Part shown: piece by piece, positions 28,230-39,032 of the stretch
Layout of the letters: each line of letters begins with the position of its first letter
How positions within the stretch are numbered: the first letter of the stretch is position 1
DNA from: Mesorhizobium sp. BR1-1-16
GTDB taxonomy: Bacteria > Pseudomonadota > Alphaproteobacteria > Rhizobiales > Kaistiaceae
Reading direction: 5' to 3'
Assembly (NCBI RefSeq): GCF_020165495.1
Contig: NZ_JAIUIE010000021.1
Coordinates: 1-42,079 of the forward strand
Length of the DNA: 42,079 bases
Translations under genes and position numbers: made by a program
Notes under the pieces: generated by a model
Databases searched by the model: none
What the model saw: the letters and a program-made list of their open reading frames with translations, nothing else
What the model was told of the DNA's origin: nothing

Positions 28230-29483
28230 ATGGCCCGGCTGGTGATGAAATTCGGCGGAACCTCCGTCGCCGATATCGATCGCATCCGCAATGTGGCCCG
28301 TCATGTCAAACGCGAGGTCGATGCCGGCTTCGAGGTTGCCGTGGTCGTCTCGGCGATGTCGGGCAAGACCAACGAACTCGTCGGCTGGACCCGTGCTGCC
28401 GCTCCCATGCATGACGCGCGCGAATATGACACCGTGGTCGCTTCGGGCGAGCAGGTGACGTCGGGCCTCCTCGCGATCGCGCTGCAGGAAATCGGCGTCA
28501 ATGCGCGTTCCTGGCAGGGCTGGCAGATCCCGATCCTCACCGATAATGCGCATGGCGCGGCCCGCATCATGGAGATCGACGGCTCGCGGCTGATCGAGCG
28601 CATGGCGCAGGGCCAGGTCGCCGTCATCGCCGGCTTCCAGGGGCTCGCGCCGGACAACCGGATCGCGACGCTCGGCCGTGGCGGCTCGGACACCAGCGCC
28701 GTCGCCATCGCCGCGGCGATCGGGGCGGTGCGCTGCGACATTTATACGGATGTCGACGGCGTCTACACGACCGACCCGCGCATTGTCCCCAAGGCGCGCC
28801 GGCTCGACCGCGTCTCGCATGAAGAGATGCTGGAGATGGCCTCGCTCGGCGCCAAGGTGCTGCAGGTCCGCTCCGTCGAGCTGGCCATGGTGCATGGCGT
28901 CAGGACCTTCGTGCGTTCGAGCTTCGACGATCCGGCGGATCCCCGCCTTGCGGACGCCGACAATCCCCCTGGCACCCTTATTTGCGACGAGGACGAGATC
29001 GTGGAAAAGCAGGTTGTCACCGGCATCGCCTATTCCAAGGACGAGGCCCAGATCTCGCTGCGCGAGGTTGCCGACAAGCCGGGCGTCGCCGCCGCCGTGT
29101 TCGTGCCGCTGGCCGAGGCGAACATCAATGTCGACATGATCGTGCAGAACGTCTCCGAAGACGGCACGACCACCGACATGACGTTCACCGTCCCGACCTC
29201 GGAACTCGACCGGGCGATGAAGGTGCTGGAAGGCGCGCGCGCCTCGATCGGCTATGCCAGCATCCAGGGCTCGGGCGATCTGGTGAAGGTGTCGGTGATC
29301 GGCATCGGCATGCGCAGCCATGCCGGCGTCGCCGCTTCGGCCTTCCGCGCGCTCGCCGGCAAGAGCATCAACATCCGCGCCATCACGACCTCGGAGATCA
29401 AGATTTCGATCCTGATCGACTCGGCCTATACCGAACTGGCGGTTCGGACGCTGCATTCGCTCTACGGCCTCGACGCGGCCTGA
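28230..29483 (+). CDS. lysC: aspartate kinase
   Basis: First enzyme of the aspartate pathway to lysine, threonine, methionine and diaminopimelate, phosphorylating aspartate. The 417-residue product has the kinase motif VMKFGGTSVADIDRIRNV, then VASGEQVTSGLLA, TLGRGGSDTSAVA and YTDVDGVYTTDPRIV, and two ACT domains (about 270-415) such as GIAYSKDEAQISLREVADKP and ISILIDSAYTELAVR, which mediate feedback inhibition. I chose ATG 28230 (GAAGG is 6 bases upstream); ATG 28227 directly before it is also possible. It is the first gene of the lysC-ptsP-prfA-prmC block. Confidence 0.96.
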   Translation: MARLVMKFGGTSVADIDRIRNVARHVKREVDAGFEVAVVVSAMSGKTNELVGWTRAAAPMHDAREYDTVVASGEQVTSGLLAIALQEIGVNARSWQGWQIPILTDNAHGAARIMEIDGSRLIERMAQGQVAVIAGFQGLAPDNRIATLGRGGSDTSAVAIAAAIGAVRCDIYTDVDGVYTTDPRIVPKARRLDRVSHEEMLEMASLGAKVLQVRSVELAMVHGVRTFVRSSFDDPADPRLADADNPPGTLICDEDEIVEKQVVTGIAYSKDEAQISLREVADKPGVAAAVFVPLAEANINVDMIVQNVSEDGTTTDMTFTVPTSELDRAMKVLEGARASIGYASIQGSGDLVKVSVIGIGMRSHAGVAASAFRALAGKSINIRAITTSEIKISILIDSAYTELAVRTLHSLYGLDAA

Positions 29484-29636
29484 TCGGGGTGCCGGCCGGA
29501 CTTCTCGATAGAGTGTATATTTCGGCCGCTACTCATGTCACGAGTAAGCTGAAATCGGTCCCGGGGCGACGGGTGAGTCGCTGTATCGGCGCGTTTGGAA
29601 TGCGCCGGGCCTTTGGTTCTTGAGGGAAGGCGGACG

Positions 29637-31904
29637 ATGCGGGGGTCTCTCGCCGGGCCGCGCGTCCTGCTCCGCCGCCTTCGCGAGATCATGGCGGAGC
29701 CGATCAGCGCGCAAGACCGGCTCGACAAGATCGTGGCGCAGATCGCGTCGAACATGGTCGCCGAAGTCTGCTCGGTCTACGTACTGCGCGCCGACGACGT
29801 GCTCGAGCTCTATGCGACGGAAGGCTTGAAGCGCGAGGCCGTGCACCATGCCGGCCTTCGCGTCGGGCAGGGCCTTGTCGGCCTGATCGCGGCCGAGGCG
29901 CGCCCGCTCAACCTGCCCAACGCGCAGAGCCACCCGTCCTTCGCCTATCTGCCGGAGACGGGCGAGGAGATCTACAACGCCTTTCTCGGCGTGCCGATCC
30001 TCCGCGCCGGCCGCACGCTCGGCGTGCTGACGGTCCAGAACCGCGCTCACCGCACCTATTTCGACGAGGAAGTCGAGGCGCTGCAGACGACTGCGATGGT
30101 GCTCGCCGAGATGATCGCCGTCGGCGAGCTCGAGGGCCTGGCGCGGCCCGGAACATCGCTCGACGTCAAGCGGCCGATGTCGATCCGCGGCAGTTCTCTC
30201 TCCGAAGGCATCGCGCTCGGCCATGTCGTGCTGCATGAGCCGCGGGTCGTCGTCACGGCACTGATCGCAGAGGATGCGGAAAAGGAGCGGCTGCGTCTGG
30301 AGGAGGCGATCGCCCATCTCCGCCTCTCGGTCGACGACATGCTCTCGCGCGACGATATCGCGCTGGCCGGCGAGCATCGCGAGATCCTCGAAGCCTATCG
30401 CATGTTCGCCTATGACCGTGGCTGGGCGCGGCGCATGGACGAGGCGATCCAGAACGGTCTTTCCGCCGAGGCGGCGGTCGAGAAGGTGCAGAGCGATACG
30501 CGGGCGCGGCTGCTGCGCCAGACCGATCCCTATCTTCGCGAGCGGCTGCACGATTTCGACGACCTCGCCAACCGGCTGCTGCGCGAATTGATGGGCAAGG
30601 GCGCGGCCTTCGATCGCAAGGAGATGCCGAAGGACAGCATCGTCGTCGCGCGCAACATGGGCGCCGCCGAGCTGCTCGACTATGATCGCAGCCGCCTGCG
30701 CGGCCTCGTGCTGGAAGAGGGCGGGCCGACCAGCCATGTGACGATCGTCGCGCGCGCGCTCGGTATCGCCACCATCGGCCGGGCGACCAATGTCGTCTCG
30801 CTGGTCGAGAACGGCGATGCCATGATCCTCGACGCCGATACCGGCGAGGCTCATATCCGCCCGCCGGCCGATGTCGAGGTGTCCTATGGCGAGAAGGTGC
30901 GCTTCCGCGCCAAGCGCCAGGCGCAATATCGGCTGCTTCGCCACAAGCCGGCGGTGACGCGCGACGGCGTGCGCATCGGCCTCAACATGAATGCCGGCCT
31001 CCTGGTCGACCTGCCGCATCTGGCCGAGGCCGGCGCCGAGGGGATCGGTCTTTTCCGCACCGAGTTGCAGTTCATGGTCGCCTCGACCATGCCGCGGATG
31101 AACGCGCAGACCCAGCTCTACGCCTCCGTGCTCGCGGCCAGCGGCGAGCGGCCGGTGACGTTCCGCACGCTCGATATCGGCGGCGACAAGGTGCTGCCCT
31201 ACATGCGTAGCCATCCGGAGGAGAATCCGGCGCTCGGCTGGCGGGCGATCCGGCTTGGCCTCGACCGTCCGGCCTTGCTGCGCATGCAGCTTCGCGCCCT
31301 GATCCGTGCCGGCGCCGGACATGAATTGCGAATCATGCTGCCGATGGTCACGGAAGTGGCCGAGATCGAGCAGGCGCGCGCCCTGCTCGACCGCGAGGTC
31401 GAGCATGCCCGCCGGCACGGGCATGAGCTGCCTTCGCGCATCCTGCTCGGCTCGATGGTCGAGGTGCCCGCGCTGCTGTTCCAGCTCGATGCGCTGATGG
31501 CGTCAGTCGATTTCGTGTCCGTTGGTTCCAACGACCTGTTGCAGTACATGACGGCGAGCGATCGCGGGAACACGCTGGTCGCCAGCCGCTTCGACCCGAT
31601 CTCGCGCCATTTTCTGCGGGCGCTCCGCGCGATCGTCGCCGCGGCCGATGCGGCCGGCAAGCCGGTGACGCTGTGCGGTGAGATTGCCGGACGTCCGCTC
31701 GCCGCGCTGGCGCTGGTCGGCATCGGCTTCCGCTCGCTGTCGATGTCGGCAGCCTCGATCGGACCGATCAAGGCGATGCTGCTGGCGCTCGACATCACCA
31801 AACTCACGGCGCTACTCGATCCGCTTCTCGCCGATAATGGCGCCGAGGACGGCATCGCGGAGACGCTGCGCGGCTTTGCCGCCGACCATGGCGTGCCGAT
31901 ATAA
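29637..31904 (+). CDS. ptsP: phosphoenolpyruvate-protein phosphotransferase PtsP (enzyme I of the nitrogen PTS)
   Basis: Cytoplasmic first component of the nitrogen-related phosphotransfer chain that passes phosphate from PEP to NPr and EIIA-Ntr. The 755-residue product has an N-terminal GAF domain (about 20-165, with [19 protein letters not shown] and [20 protein letters not shown]), then the PEP-utilising enzyme N-domain. The active-site histidine lies in [14 protein letters not shown]. The C-terminal PEP-binding barrel has [29 protein letters not shown] and the active cysteine in [13 protein letters not shown] 29637 has GGGAAGG 6 bases upstream. It ends 5 bases before prfA, so the two are probably cotranscribed. 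Confidence 0.96.
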   Translation: MRGSLAGPRVLLRRLREIMAEPISAQDRLDKIVAQIASNMVAEVCSVYVLRADDVLELYATEGLKREAVHHAGLRVGQGLVGLIAAEARPLNLPNAQSHPSFAYLPETGEEIYNAFLGVPILRAGRTLGVLTVQNRAHRTYFDEEVEALQTTAMVLAEMIAVGELEGLARPGTSLDVKRPMSIRGSSLSEGIALGHVVLHEPRVVVTALIAEDAEKERLRLEEAIAHLRLSVDDMLSRDDIALAGEHREILEAYRMFAYDRGWARRMDEAIQNGLSAEAAVEKVQSDTRARLLRQTDPYLRERLHDFDDLANRLLRELMGKGAAFDRKEMPKDSIVVARNMGAAELLDYDRSRLRGLVLEEGGPTSHVTIVARALGIATIGRATNVVSLVENGDAMILDADTGEAHIRPPADVEVSYGEKVRFRAKRQAQYRLLRHKPAVTRDGVRIGLNMNAGLLVDLPHLAEAGAEGIGLFRTELQFMVASTMPRMNAQTQLYASVLAASGERPVTFRTLDIGGDKVLPYMRSHPEENPALGWRAIRLGLDRPALLRMQLRALIRAGAGHELRIMLPMVTEVAEIEQARALLDREVEHARRHGHELPSRILLGSMVEVPALLFQLDALMASVDFVSVGSNDLLQYMTASDRGNTLVASRFDPISRHFLRALRAIVAAADAAGKPVTLCGEIAGRPLAALALVGIGFRSLSMSAASIGPIKAMLLALDITKLTALLDPLLADNGAEDGIAETLRGFAADHGVPI

Positions 31905-31909
31905 TAGAG

Positions 31910-32980
31910 ATGCTGCCAACCGGACTCCCCTGGGACAAGATCGACCAGCTCGTCACGCGCGCTGAGATCATCGATCAGAAACTCGCCTCGACCAGCGACG
32001 GGGAGGAGCTCGTGCGCCTCTCGAAGGAGCGTGCCGAGCTTTCCGAAATCGTCGATACCGTCGGCCGCCTCAAAGCGGTCGCGGGCGAGCGCGCGGCGCT
32101 CGACGAACTGGCCGGCGATCCCGAGATGGCGGCGCTTGCCGACGAGGAGCGCCCGCAGCTAGACGCCGAGATCGAGCGGCTCGTGCAGGATGTGCGACTG
32201 CTGCTGCTGCCGAAGGATGCGGCCGACGAGAAGAGCGCGATCCTCGAAATCCGCGCTGGAACCGGCGGCGACGAAGCGGCGCTTTTCGCGGGCGATCTCT
32301 TCCGCATGTATCAGCGTTACGCGGCGCTGCATGGCTGGAAGGTCGAAGTGCTCTCGGAGAGCGAGGGCGAGGCCGGCGGCTTCAAGGAAATCATCGCCAA
32401 TGTCAGCGGGCGCGGCGTCTTCGCGCGGCTGAAATACGAATCGGGCGTCCACCGCGTCCAGCGCGTGCCCGCCACAGAGGCGAGTGGCCGCATCCACACC
32501 TCAGCCGCCACGGTGGCCGTTCTGCCGGAGGCCGAGGATGTCGATATCGCGCTGAAGGCCGAGGACATCCGGATTGACACGACGCGCGCCTCCTCGGCCG
32601 GCGGTCAGCACGCCAACACGACCGACACTGCCGTCCGCATCACCCATGTTCCGACCGGCACGGTGATCGTCGTAGCGGGTCGCTCGCAGCACCAGAACCG
32701 AGCGCAGGCGATGCAGATCCTGCGCGCCCGTCTTTTCGAGGATGAACGGGCGCGGCTCGACAGCGAACGTGCGGCCGACCGTCGCGGCCAGGTCGGCTCC
32801 GGCGATCGCTCGGAGCGCATCCGGACTTACAATTTCCCGCAAGGGCGCGTCACGGACCATCGCATCAACCTGACACTCTACAAGCTCGAATCCGTCGTTT
32901 CCGGCGAGGCGCTCGACGAGGTCATCGGGCCGCTGATTACCGAGCACCAGGCGAGCCTGCTCGCGGCGCTCGATCGATGA
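31910..32980 (+). CDS. prfA: peptide chain release factor 1
   Basis: Translation termination factor that reads UAA and UAG. The 356-residue product has the codon-reading PAT tripeptide in [20 protein letters not shown] and the catalytic GGQ in [20 protein letters not shown]. Residues flanking GGQ differ slightly from the common GAGGQHVN form (SAGGQHAN), but the GGQ itself is intact. The glutamine is the target of PrmC, encoded by the next gene, which overlaps by 4 bases. Position just after ptsP is conserved in rhizobia. Confidence 0.97.
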   Translation: MLPTGLPWDKIDQLVTRAEIIDQKLASTSDGEELVRLSKERAELSEIVDTVGRLKAVAGERAALDELAGDPEMAALADEERPQLDAEIERLVQDVRLLLLPKDAADEKSAILEIRAGTGGDEAALFAGDLFRMYQRYAALHGWKVEVLSESEGEAGGFKEIIANVSGRGVFARLKYESGVHRVQRVPATEASGRIHTSAATVAVLPEAEDVDIALKAEDIRIDTTRASSAGGQHANTTDTAVRITHVPTGTVIVVAGRSQHQNRAQAMQILRARLFEDERARLDSERAADRRGQVGSGDRSERIRTYNFPQGRVTDHRINLTLYKLESVVSGEALDEVIGPLITEHQASLLAALDR

Positions 32981-33843
32981 GCGGCGACGCGGTCACGCTC
33001 GGAGCTGTCCGACGCCTGGCCGCGAAGCGCCTCACCGAGGCAGAGACGGTCGATACGCCCGCGCTTGACGCCCGCCTGCTGATCGCTGCCGTCGTCGGCA
33101 TGGCCCCGAACGAACTCGTGCTTGCCGACTATCGGGCCGTCTCGATGGACGAGAGCGCCCGGATCGACGCGATGCTGGAGCGCCGCGCGGCCGGCGAGCC
33201 CGTGGCGCGAATTCTGGGCGCGCGCGAATTCTGGGGCCTGTCGTTCAATCTTCAGCCGGCAACGCTGGTGCCGCGACCCGATTCGGAGACCGTGATCGAG
33301 GCTGCGCTTGGCTTTATCGACCGTACCGGCGGGCGAGAGCGGCCGTTGCGGCTGGTCGATATCGGGACCGGCAGCGGCGCGCTGCTGGTCGCGCTGCTCT
33401 CGGAACTGCCAAATGCAGTCGGGCTCGGCATCGACCTTTCGGAGGCGGCCGCGCGGGCGGCGCGGGACAATGCCGACCGGCTCGGCTTCGGCGCGCGCAG
33501 CCTCTTTGTCTGCGGTGATTTTGCCGCATGTGCGCGACCAGCCGATGTCGTCGTCAGCAATCCTCCCTATATAGAGAGTGCGGTAATCGCGACGCTGCCG
33601 GCCGAGGTCAGGGATTTCGATCCTCGCCTTGCCCTCGATGGCGGTGCAGACGGGCTTGATGCCTATCGCGTGATCATTCCCCCGTTGACGGCTCTTCTCG
33701 ATCCCGCAGGGGCGGCTTTTCTGGAGATCGGCTTCGACCAGGGGGATGCCGTCCAGCGCCTTGCGGTGGAGGCGGGATTCGCGGCAGCCCTGCACCGCGA
33801 TCTCTCTGGACATGACCGTGTCGTCGAAGTGGCGCCGGCGTGA
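32977..33843 (+). CDS. prmC: release factor glutamine methyltransferase
   Basis: SAM-dependent enzyme that methylates the GGQ glutamine of release factors 1 and 2. The 288-residue product has an N-terminal helical substrate-recognition domain, [20 protein letters not shown], then [17 protein letters not shown] motif [20 protein letters not shown], and the catalytic NPPY in [15 protein letters not shown] overlap with prfA implies coupled translation of the enzyme and its substrate. No terminator is recognisable directly after the stop. Confidence 0.96.
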   Translation: MSGDAVTLGAVRRLAAKRLTEAETVDTPALDARLLIAAVVGMAPNELVLADYRAVSMDESARIDAMLERRAAGEPVARILGAREFWGLSFNLQPATLVPRPDSETVIEAALGFIDRTGGRERPLRLVDIGTGSGALLVALLSELPNAVGLGIDLSEAAARAARDNADRLGFGARSLFVCGDFAACARPADVVVSNPPYIESAVIATLPAEVRDFDPRLALDGGADGLDAYRVIIPPLTALLDPAGAAFLEIGFDQGDAVQRLAVEAGFAAALHRDLSGHDRVVEVAPA

Positions 33844-34299
33844 TGGGAGGCGGAACATCAAGGTTGCCGAGCGGCTCTGAAATCTCCGCTTGGAAAACCC
33901 GAGCGAAACAGCTAGCTTCCGAGCCGCCGCAGATGGATTTGATGCGTTTCCCGATGACATGGCGTGAGCCATACGGGAGCTGCGCGGCGGAGGCCACCAG
34001 ATGGCCTGCGGGTCAGACCGGGGGTCCGACCCAGATCTGGTTGTCACGGATGTCATCTCTGCTCGGCGCGGCACGATGCGCTGATCCTGCCTGATGGGTG
34101 TTGACCCGCGTCAGCTCTTCGTGAGCCATGCGGGCCAGGCGCTCCTCTGTGAGGCTCGATCGAACGATGCCGATGCACCTATCGCCGATTCCGGCGCCGC
34201 GGCTTCTGACCGCGACGGCCCAGTCGACGGGTTTGCCGACCGGCTTGATGCCGTTCGTTGACGCGATTTGACCTTCGAGGGTCACGGAAGAGAAAACTC
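33844..34299. other. 456-base gap between prmC and the DUF4167 gene
   Basis: No confident gene. It contains a 9-bp interrupted hairpin (GGGTC-A-GACC at 34010-34019 with GGTC-C-GACCC at 34023-34032), a TTGACCCGCGTCA near-palindrome about 34106, and a minus-strand open frame (34013-34285). No tRNA-like fold or T-run terminator was seen. Confidence 0.5.
34013..34285 (-). CDS. possible small hypothetical protein (90 residues)
   Basis: A GTG-started open frame with codon use similar to real genes here (mostly G or C in third position). The translation includes GKPVDWAVAVRSRGAGIGDR and LTEERLARMAHEELTRVNTH, the latter a plausible amphipathic helix. I recognise no family. No good ribosome binding site is seen ahead of the GTG. 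It could equally be a remnant of an older gene or a chance frame in high-GC DNA. Confidence 0.25.
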   Translation of the reverse strand: MTLEGQIASTNGIKPVGKPVDWAVAVRSRGAGIGDRCIGIVRSSLTEERLARMAHEELTRVNTHQAGSAHRAAPSRDDIRDNQIWVGPPV

Positions 34300-35427
34300 A
34301 TGCGACCAGGACAGCAAAACAATAACAATAACAACAACAAACGGATGCGCGGGAGGAACCGGAAGGGACCCAATCCGCTCACCCGCTCCTATGAGAGCAA
34401 CGGCCCGGATGTGAAGATCCGCGGCACCGCGCTCCACATCGCCGAAAAATATGTGACGCTGGCGCGCGATGCGCAGTCGTCGGGCGACCGCGTGATGGCC
34501 GAGAGCTATCTGCAGCACGCCGAGCATTATTTCCGCCTGATCGCCGCGGCGCAGGCGCAGACCCAGACACCGGGCCAGAACGCTCCGTTCTTCCGCGCCG
34601 ACCAGGACGATGATGGTCTGGACGAGGAGGATGATCGTTTCAGCGACCGCTTCGGTCAGCACGATCGCGGCCAGGAGGGCGAGGGCCAGCAGGCTCCCGG
34701 CCAGAACGACCAGCAGCCCTTCGTGAATGGCAACGGCAATGGCAACGGCCATTACCAGAACGGCCAGGGCAATCAGGGCGGTGGCCAGCGCGAGCGCGGC
34801 GACCGGCAGGACTTCCGATCTGACAATCGCGACCGCGACAACCGCGACAACCGCGAGCGTGGCGACAATCGCGATCGGCAAGAGCCGCGCGATCGGCAGG
34901 AGCCACGCCAGGAATCACGGCAGGAGCCGCGCCAAGAACCACGCCAGGACGCCCGCCCCGAAGGCGAGCGCACTGACAATCGCGGCGGTGAGCGCCAGGA
35001 AGGTCGCGGCGAGCGGCCGTTCCGCCAGAATCGCGAAGGCCGTGGCGAACGCCGCGAGCGGGGCGATCGGCAGGACCGTTCGATGCTGCCGCGTTTCGTG
35101 ACCGGCGAGCCCGCCGAGGCTCAGCCGGCCCCGGCTGCCGAAGCTCCGCGCCCGGTTGATCCGGCCAGTGCGCCGCAGCCCGTGGCGGAATATATCGCGG
35201 AGGCTCCGGCCGTTACGACGCCGCCGCCGGCAGCCGCCCCCGCGCCGGCGCCTGCACCCGTTGCGGCCGAGCCGGCCGAAGCTTCGGCGCCGCCAGCCGA
35301 TGAAGCGGCACCTGTTGCCGATGAGGAAGGCTTCCGCCCCCGCCGCCGCCGCACCACGCGGGCACGGACGCGCCGGGCTGATGATGCCGAGCCGACGCTG
35401 GACGTTGTCCCCGCTGTCGAGGAATGA
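34300..35427 (+). CDS. DUF4167 domain-containing low-complexity protein
   Basis: Protein of 375 residues typical of this position in rhizobial genomes. It starts MRPGQQNNNNNNN, then RMRGRNRKGPNPLTRSYESN and GPDVKIRGTALHIAEKYV (the DUF4167 domain, about 1-80, predicted nucleic-acid-associated), with SYLQHAEHYFRLIAAA. The rest is low complexity: an NGNGNGNG tract, RD/NR-rich and RQEPRQESRQEP-type repeats (about 165-275), then a Pro/Ala-rich part and a final basic RRRRTTRARTRR patch. An RNA- or ribosome-linked role is inferred only from composition. ATG 34300 has GGAAGAG upstream; a TTG at 34258 is less likely. A terminator follows. Confidence 0.9.
   Translation: MRPGQQNNNNNNNKRMRGRNRKGPNPLTRSYESNGPDVKIRGTALHIAEKYVTLARDAQSSGDRVMAESYLQHAEHYFRLIAAAQAQTQTPGQNAPFFRADQDDDGLDEEDDRFSDRFGQHDRGQEGEGQQAPGQNDQQPFVNGNGNGNGHYQNGQGNQGGGQRERGDRQDFRSDNRDRDNRDNRERGDNRDRQEPRDRQEPRQESRQEPRQEPRQDARPEGERTDNRGGERQEGRGERPFRQNREGRGERRERGDRQDRSMLPRFVTGEPAEAQPAPAAEAPRPVDPASAPQPVAEYIAEAPAVTTPPPAAAPAPAPAPVAAEPAEASAPPADEAAPVADEEGFRPRRRRTTRARTRRADDAEPTLDVVPAVEE
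34317..34341 (+). repeat. AAC/AAT trinucleotide repeat coding for poly-Asn
   Basis: Seven consecutive asparagine codons (AAC or AAT) give a short microsatellite near the start of the DUF4167 gene. Slippage would change the number of asparagines without shifting the frame. Confidence 0.85.
34880..34951 (+). repeat. degenerate tandem repeat encoding RQEP units
   Basis: Units of 12-15 bases of the type CGCCAGGAGCCA recur about five times and encode R-Q-E-P/S repeats. They lie inside the DUF4167 gene, not between genes, and unit lengths vary in multiples of three. Confidence 0.7.
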
Positions 35428-35464
35428 GCGATACGGAAGCCCGAACGGGCATTTCGATGACAAG

Positions 35465-35490
35465 TGGCCGGGGCTTTCCCCGGCCATTTT
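35465..35490 (+). terminator. Rho-independent terminator of the DUF4167 gene
   Basis: TGGCCGGGG (35465-35473), loop CTTT and CCCCGGCCA (35478-35486) form a perfect 9-bp stem followed by TTTT. Confidence 0.92.
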
Positions 35491-35563
35491 CTTGTCGGCT
35501 CCCCGCCCGAGCCGCTGCGCCGCCAAGGCTTCAGAAAAACCCTTCGTGTCCCCTTCCTGTTGC

Positions 35564-35569
35564 TATAGT
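35564..35569 (+). promoter_or_regulatory. possible -10 element of clpB
   Basis: TATAGT lies 136 bases before the clpB start. No good -35 hexamer is at the expected distance. CTTCAG with CCCCTTCC about 15 bases later (near 35530-35557) loosely resembles a heat-shock sigma-32 promoter, which would be expected for clpB, but the match is poor. Confidence 0.25.
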
Positions 35570-35704
35570 GTCACACCATATCGATGGTGCTGGCGGATCT
35601 GACGATCGTCAGCGGGCCGGGCCGGCATGACTGGCTGGCTCATTCCAGAACGATCGGGTGTGCTTTACGGTTGAAGGCGTCCGATACGGCCAGGAGGGAC
35701 GATC

Positions 35705-38305
<2,601 letters not shown>

Positions 38306-38354
38306 AGATATCAGCCGCACGAGGTCACCCGCTGACCCCGTGTGGACCTTCCCG

Positions 38355-38400
38355 ACAGCGCCGGCGTCCGGAGTTCCGGGCGCCGGCGCTGTTTGTTTGT
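38355..38400 (+). terminator. Rho-independent terminator of clpB
   Basis: A 17-bp stem (38355-38371 with 38376-38392) with a single G-T wobble closes on loop AGTT and is followed by a T-rich tail (GTTTGTTTGT). It is the strongest terminator in the window. Confidence 0.92.
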
Positions 38401-38566
38401 ACCGCTGTGCTGATTTCCGTTGTCGGGCGTGATCGCTGGATCGCCGGGCGGTCATCGTGTCCGGCCTAGTGATCCAGCCTTTGTCGTTGCATCGGCTTTC
38501 CGAAAACCGGAGGCCATTTTCGGGCCGATGCTCTATCGTCCGGCGACAGTCAGGAGACGACAGACG

Positions 38567-39016
38567 ATGATCAGCAAGCCGGCGGCGGTTCTTCTCGGTC
38601 TCATTCTCGCGGCTGGCTGCGGCCCGGCGTTAGCGGATGACGGCGATTGCGGCGGGAGCCCTTGCGCCGGCGGGCCATGGCTGTCGCTGGCCGGGAACTG
38701 GCGCTTCGTATCGCCCATCGCGCAATGGAGCGTTGCCGTCAACGATTCCGGCCGGTTTCACGCCGAAGGGCCGCGCAGCGTCACGATCGGCGGCGAACAG
38801 GCGAGCTATATCTCGACACTCGCGGGCACCATCAGCCACGATCGCGTCGCGCTGTCGATCAAGGCCGACAACTTCTCGCTGCCGAATTTCGTCCCGGGGC
38901 CGGCCACCATCTGTACGGGCGTGCCTGCCGGGCCGGGACGCTATGAAGGGAGCTGCGCCAATGGCAAGCAGCGGCTCGGTTTTGCCTTCATCCGTGAAGG
39001 CGCGGCAACTCCGTAA
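38567..39016 (+). CDS. small secreted hypothetical protein
   Basis: Unrecognised exported protein of 149 residues. A signal peptide (MISKPAAVLLGLILAAGCGP, then ALA) may be cut either as a lipoprotein at LAAGC or by signal peptidase I after ALA. The mature part has four to five cysteines (GDCGGSPCAGGPW near the start, CTG and GSCANGKQ near the end), which could form disulfides, and a beta-rich pattern such as GNWRFVSPIAQWSVAVNDSG. AGGAG lies about 10 bases upstream of ATG 38567. The frame is open from 38420, but the upstream part has no signal peptide logic. It is convergent with the M23 peptidase gene, 16 bases apart. Function unknown. Confidence 0.8.
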   Translation: MISKPAAVLLGLILAAGCGPALADDGDCGGSPCAGGPWLSLAGNWRFVSPIAQWSVAVNDSGRFHAEGPRSVTIGGEQASYISTLAGTISHDRVALSIKADNFSLPNFVPGPATICTGVPAGPGRYEGSCANGKQRLGFAFIREGAATP

Positions 39017-39032
39017 CCGTCAGACTTCGGCC

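Noticed and set aside
29538-31424. A 628-codon antisense open frame over ptsP
   Set aside because: Same reason: antisense shadow of a confidently identified gene.
34317-34341. Microsatellite considered as a phase-variation switch
   Set aside because: Unit length is three, so slippage cannot shift the reading frame.
34880-34951. Short repeats considered as a CRISPR array
   Set aside because: Units are 12-15 bases, contiguous without spacers, in frame and coding for R-Q-E-P repeats.
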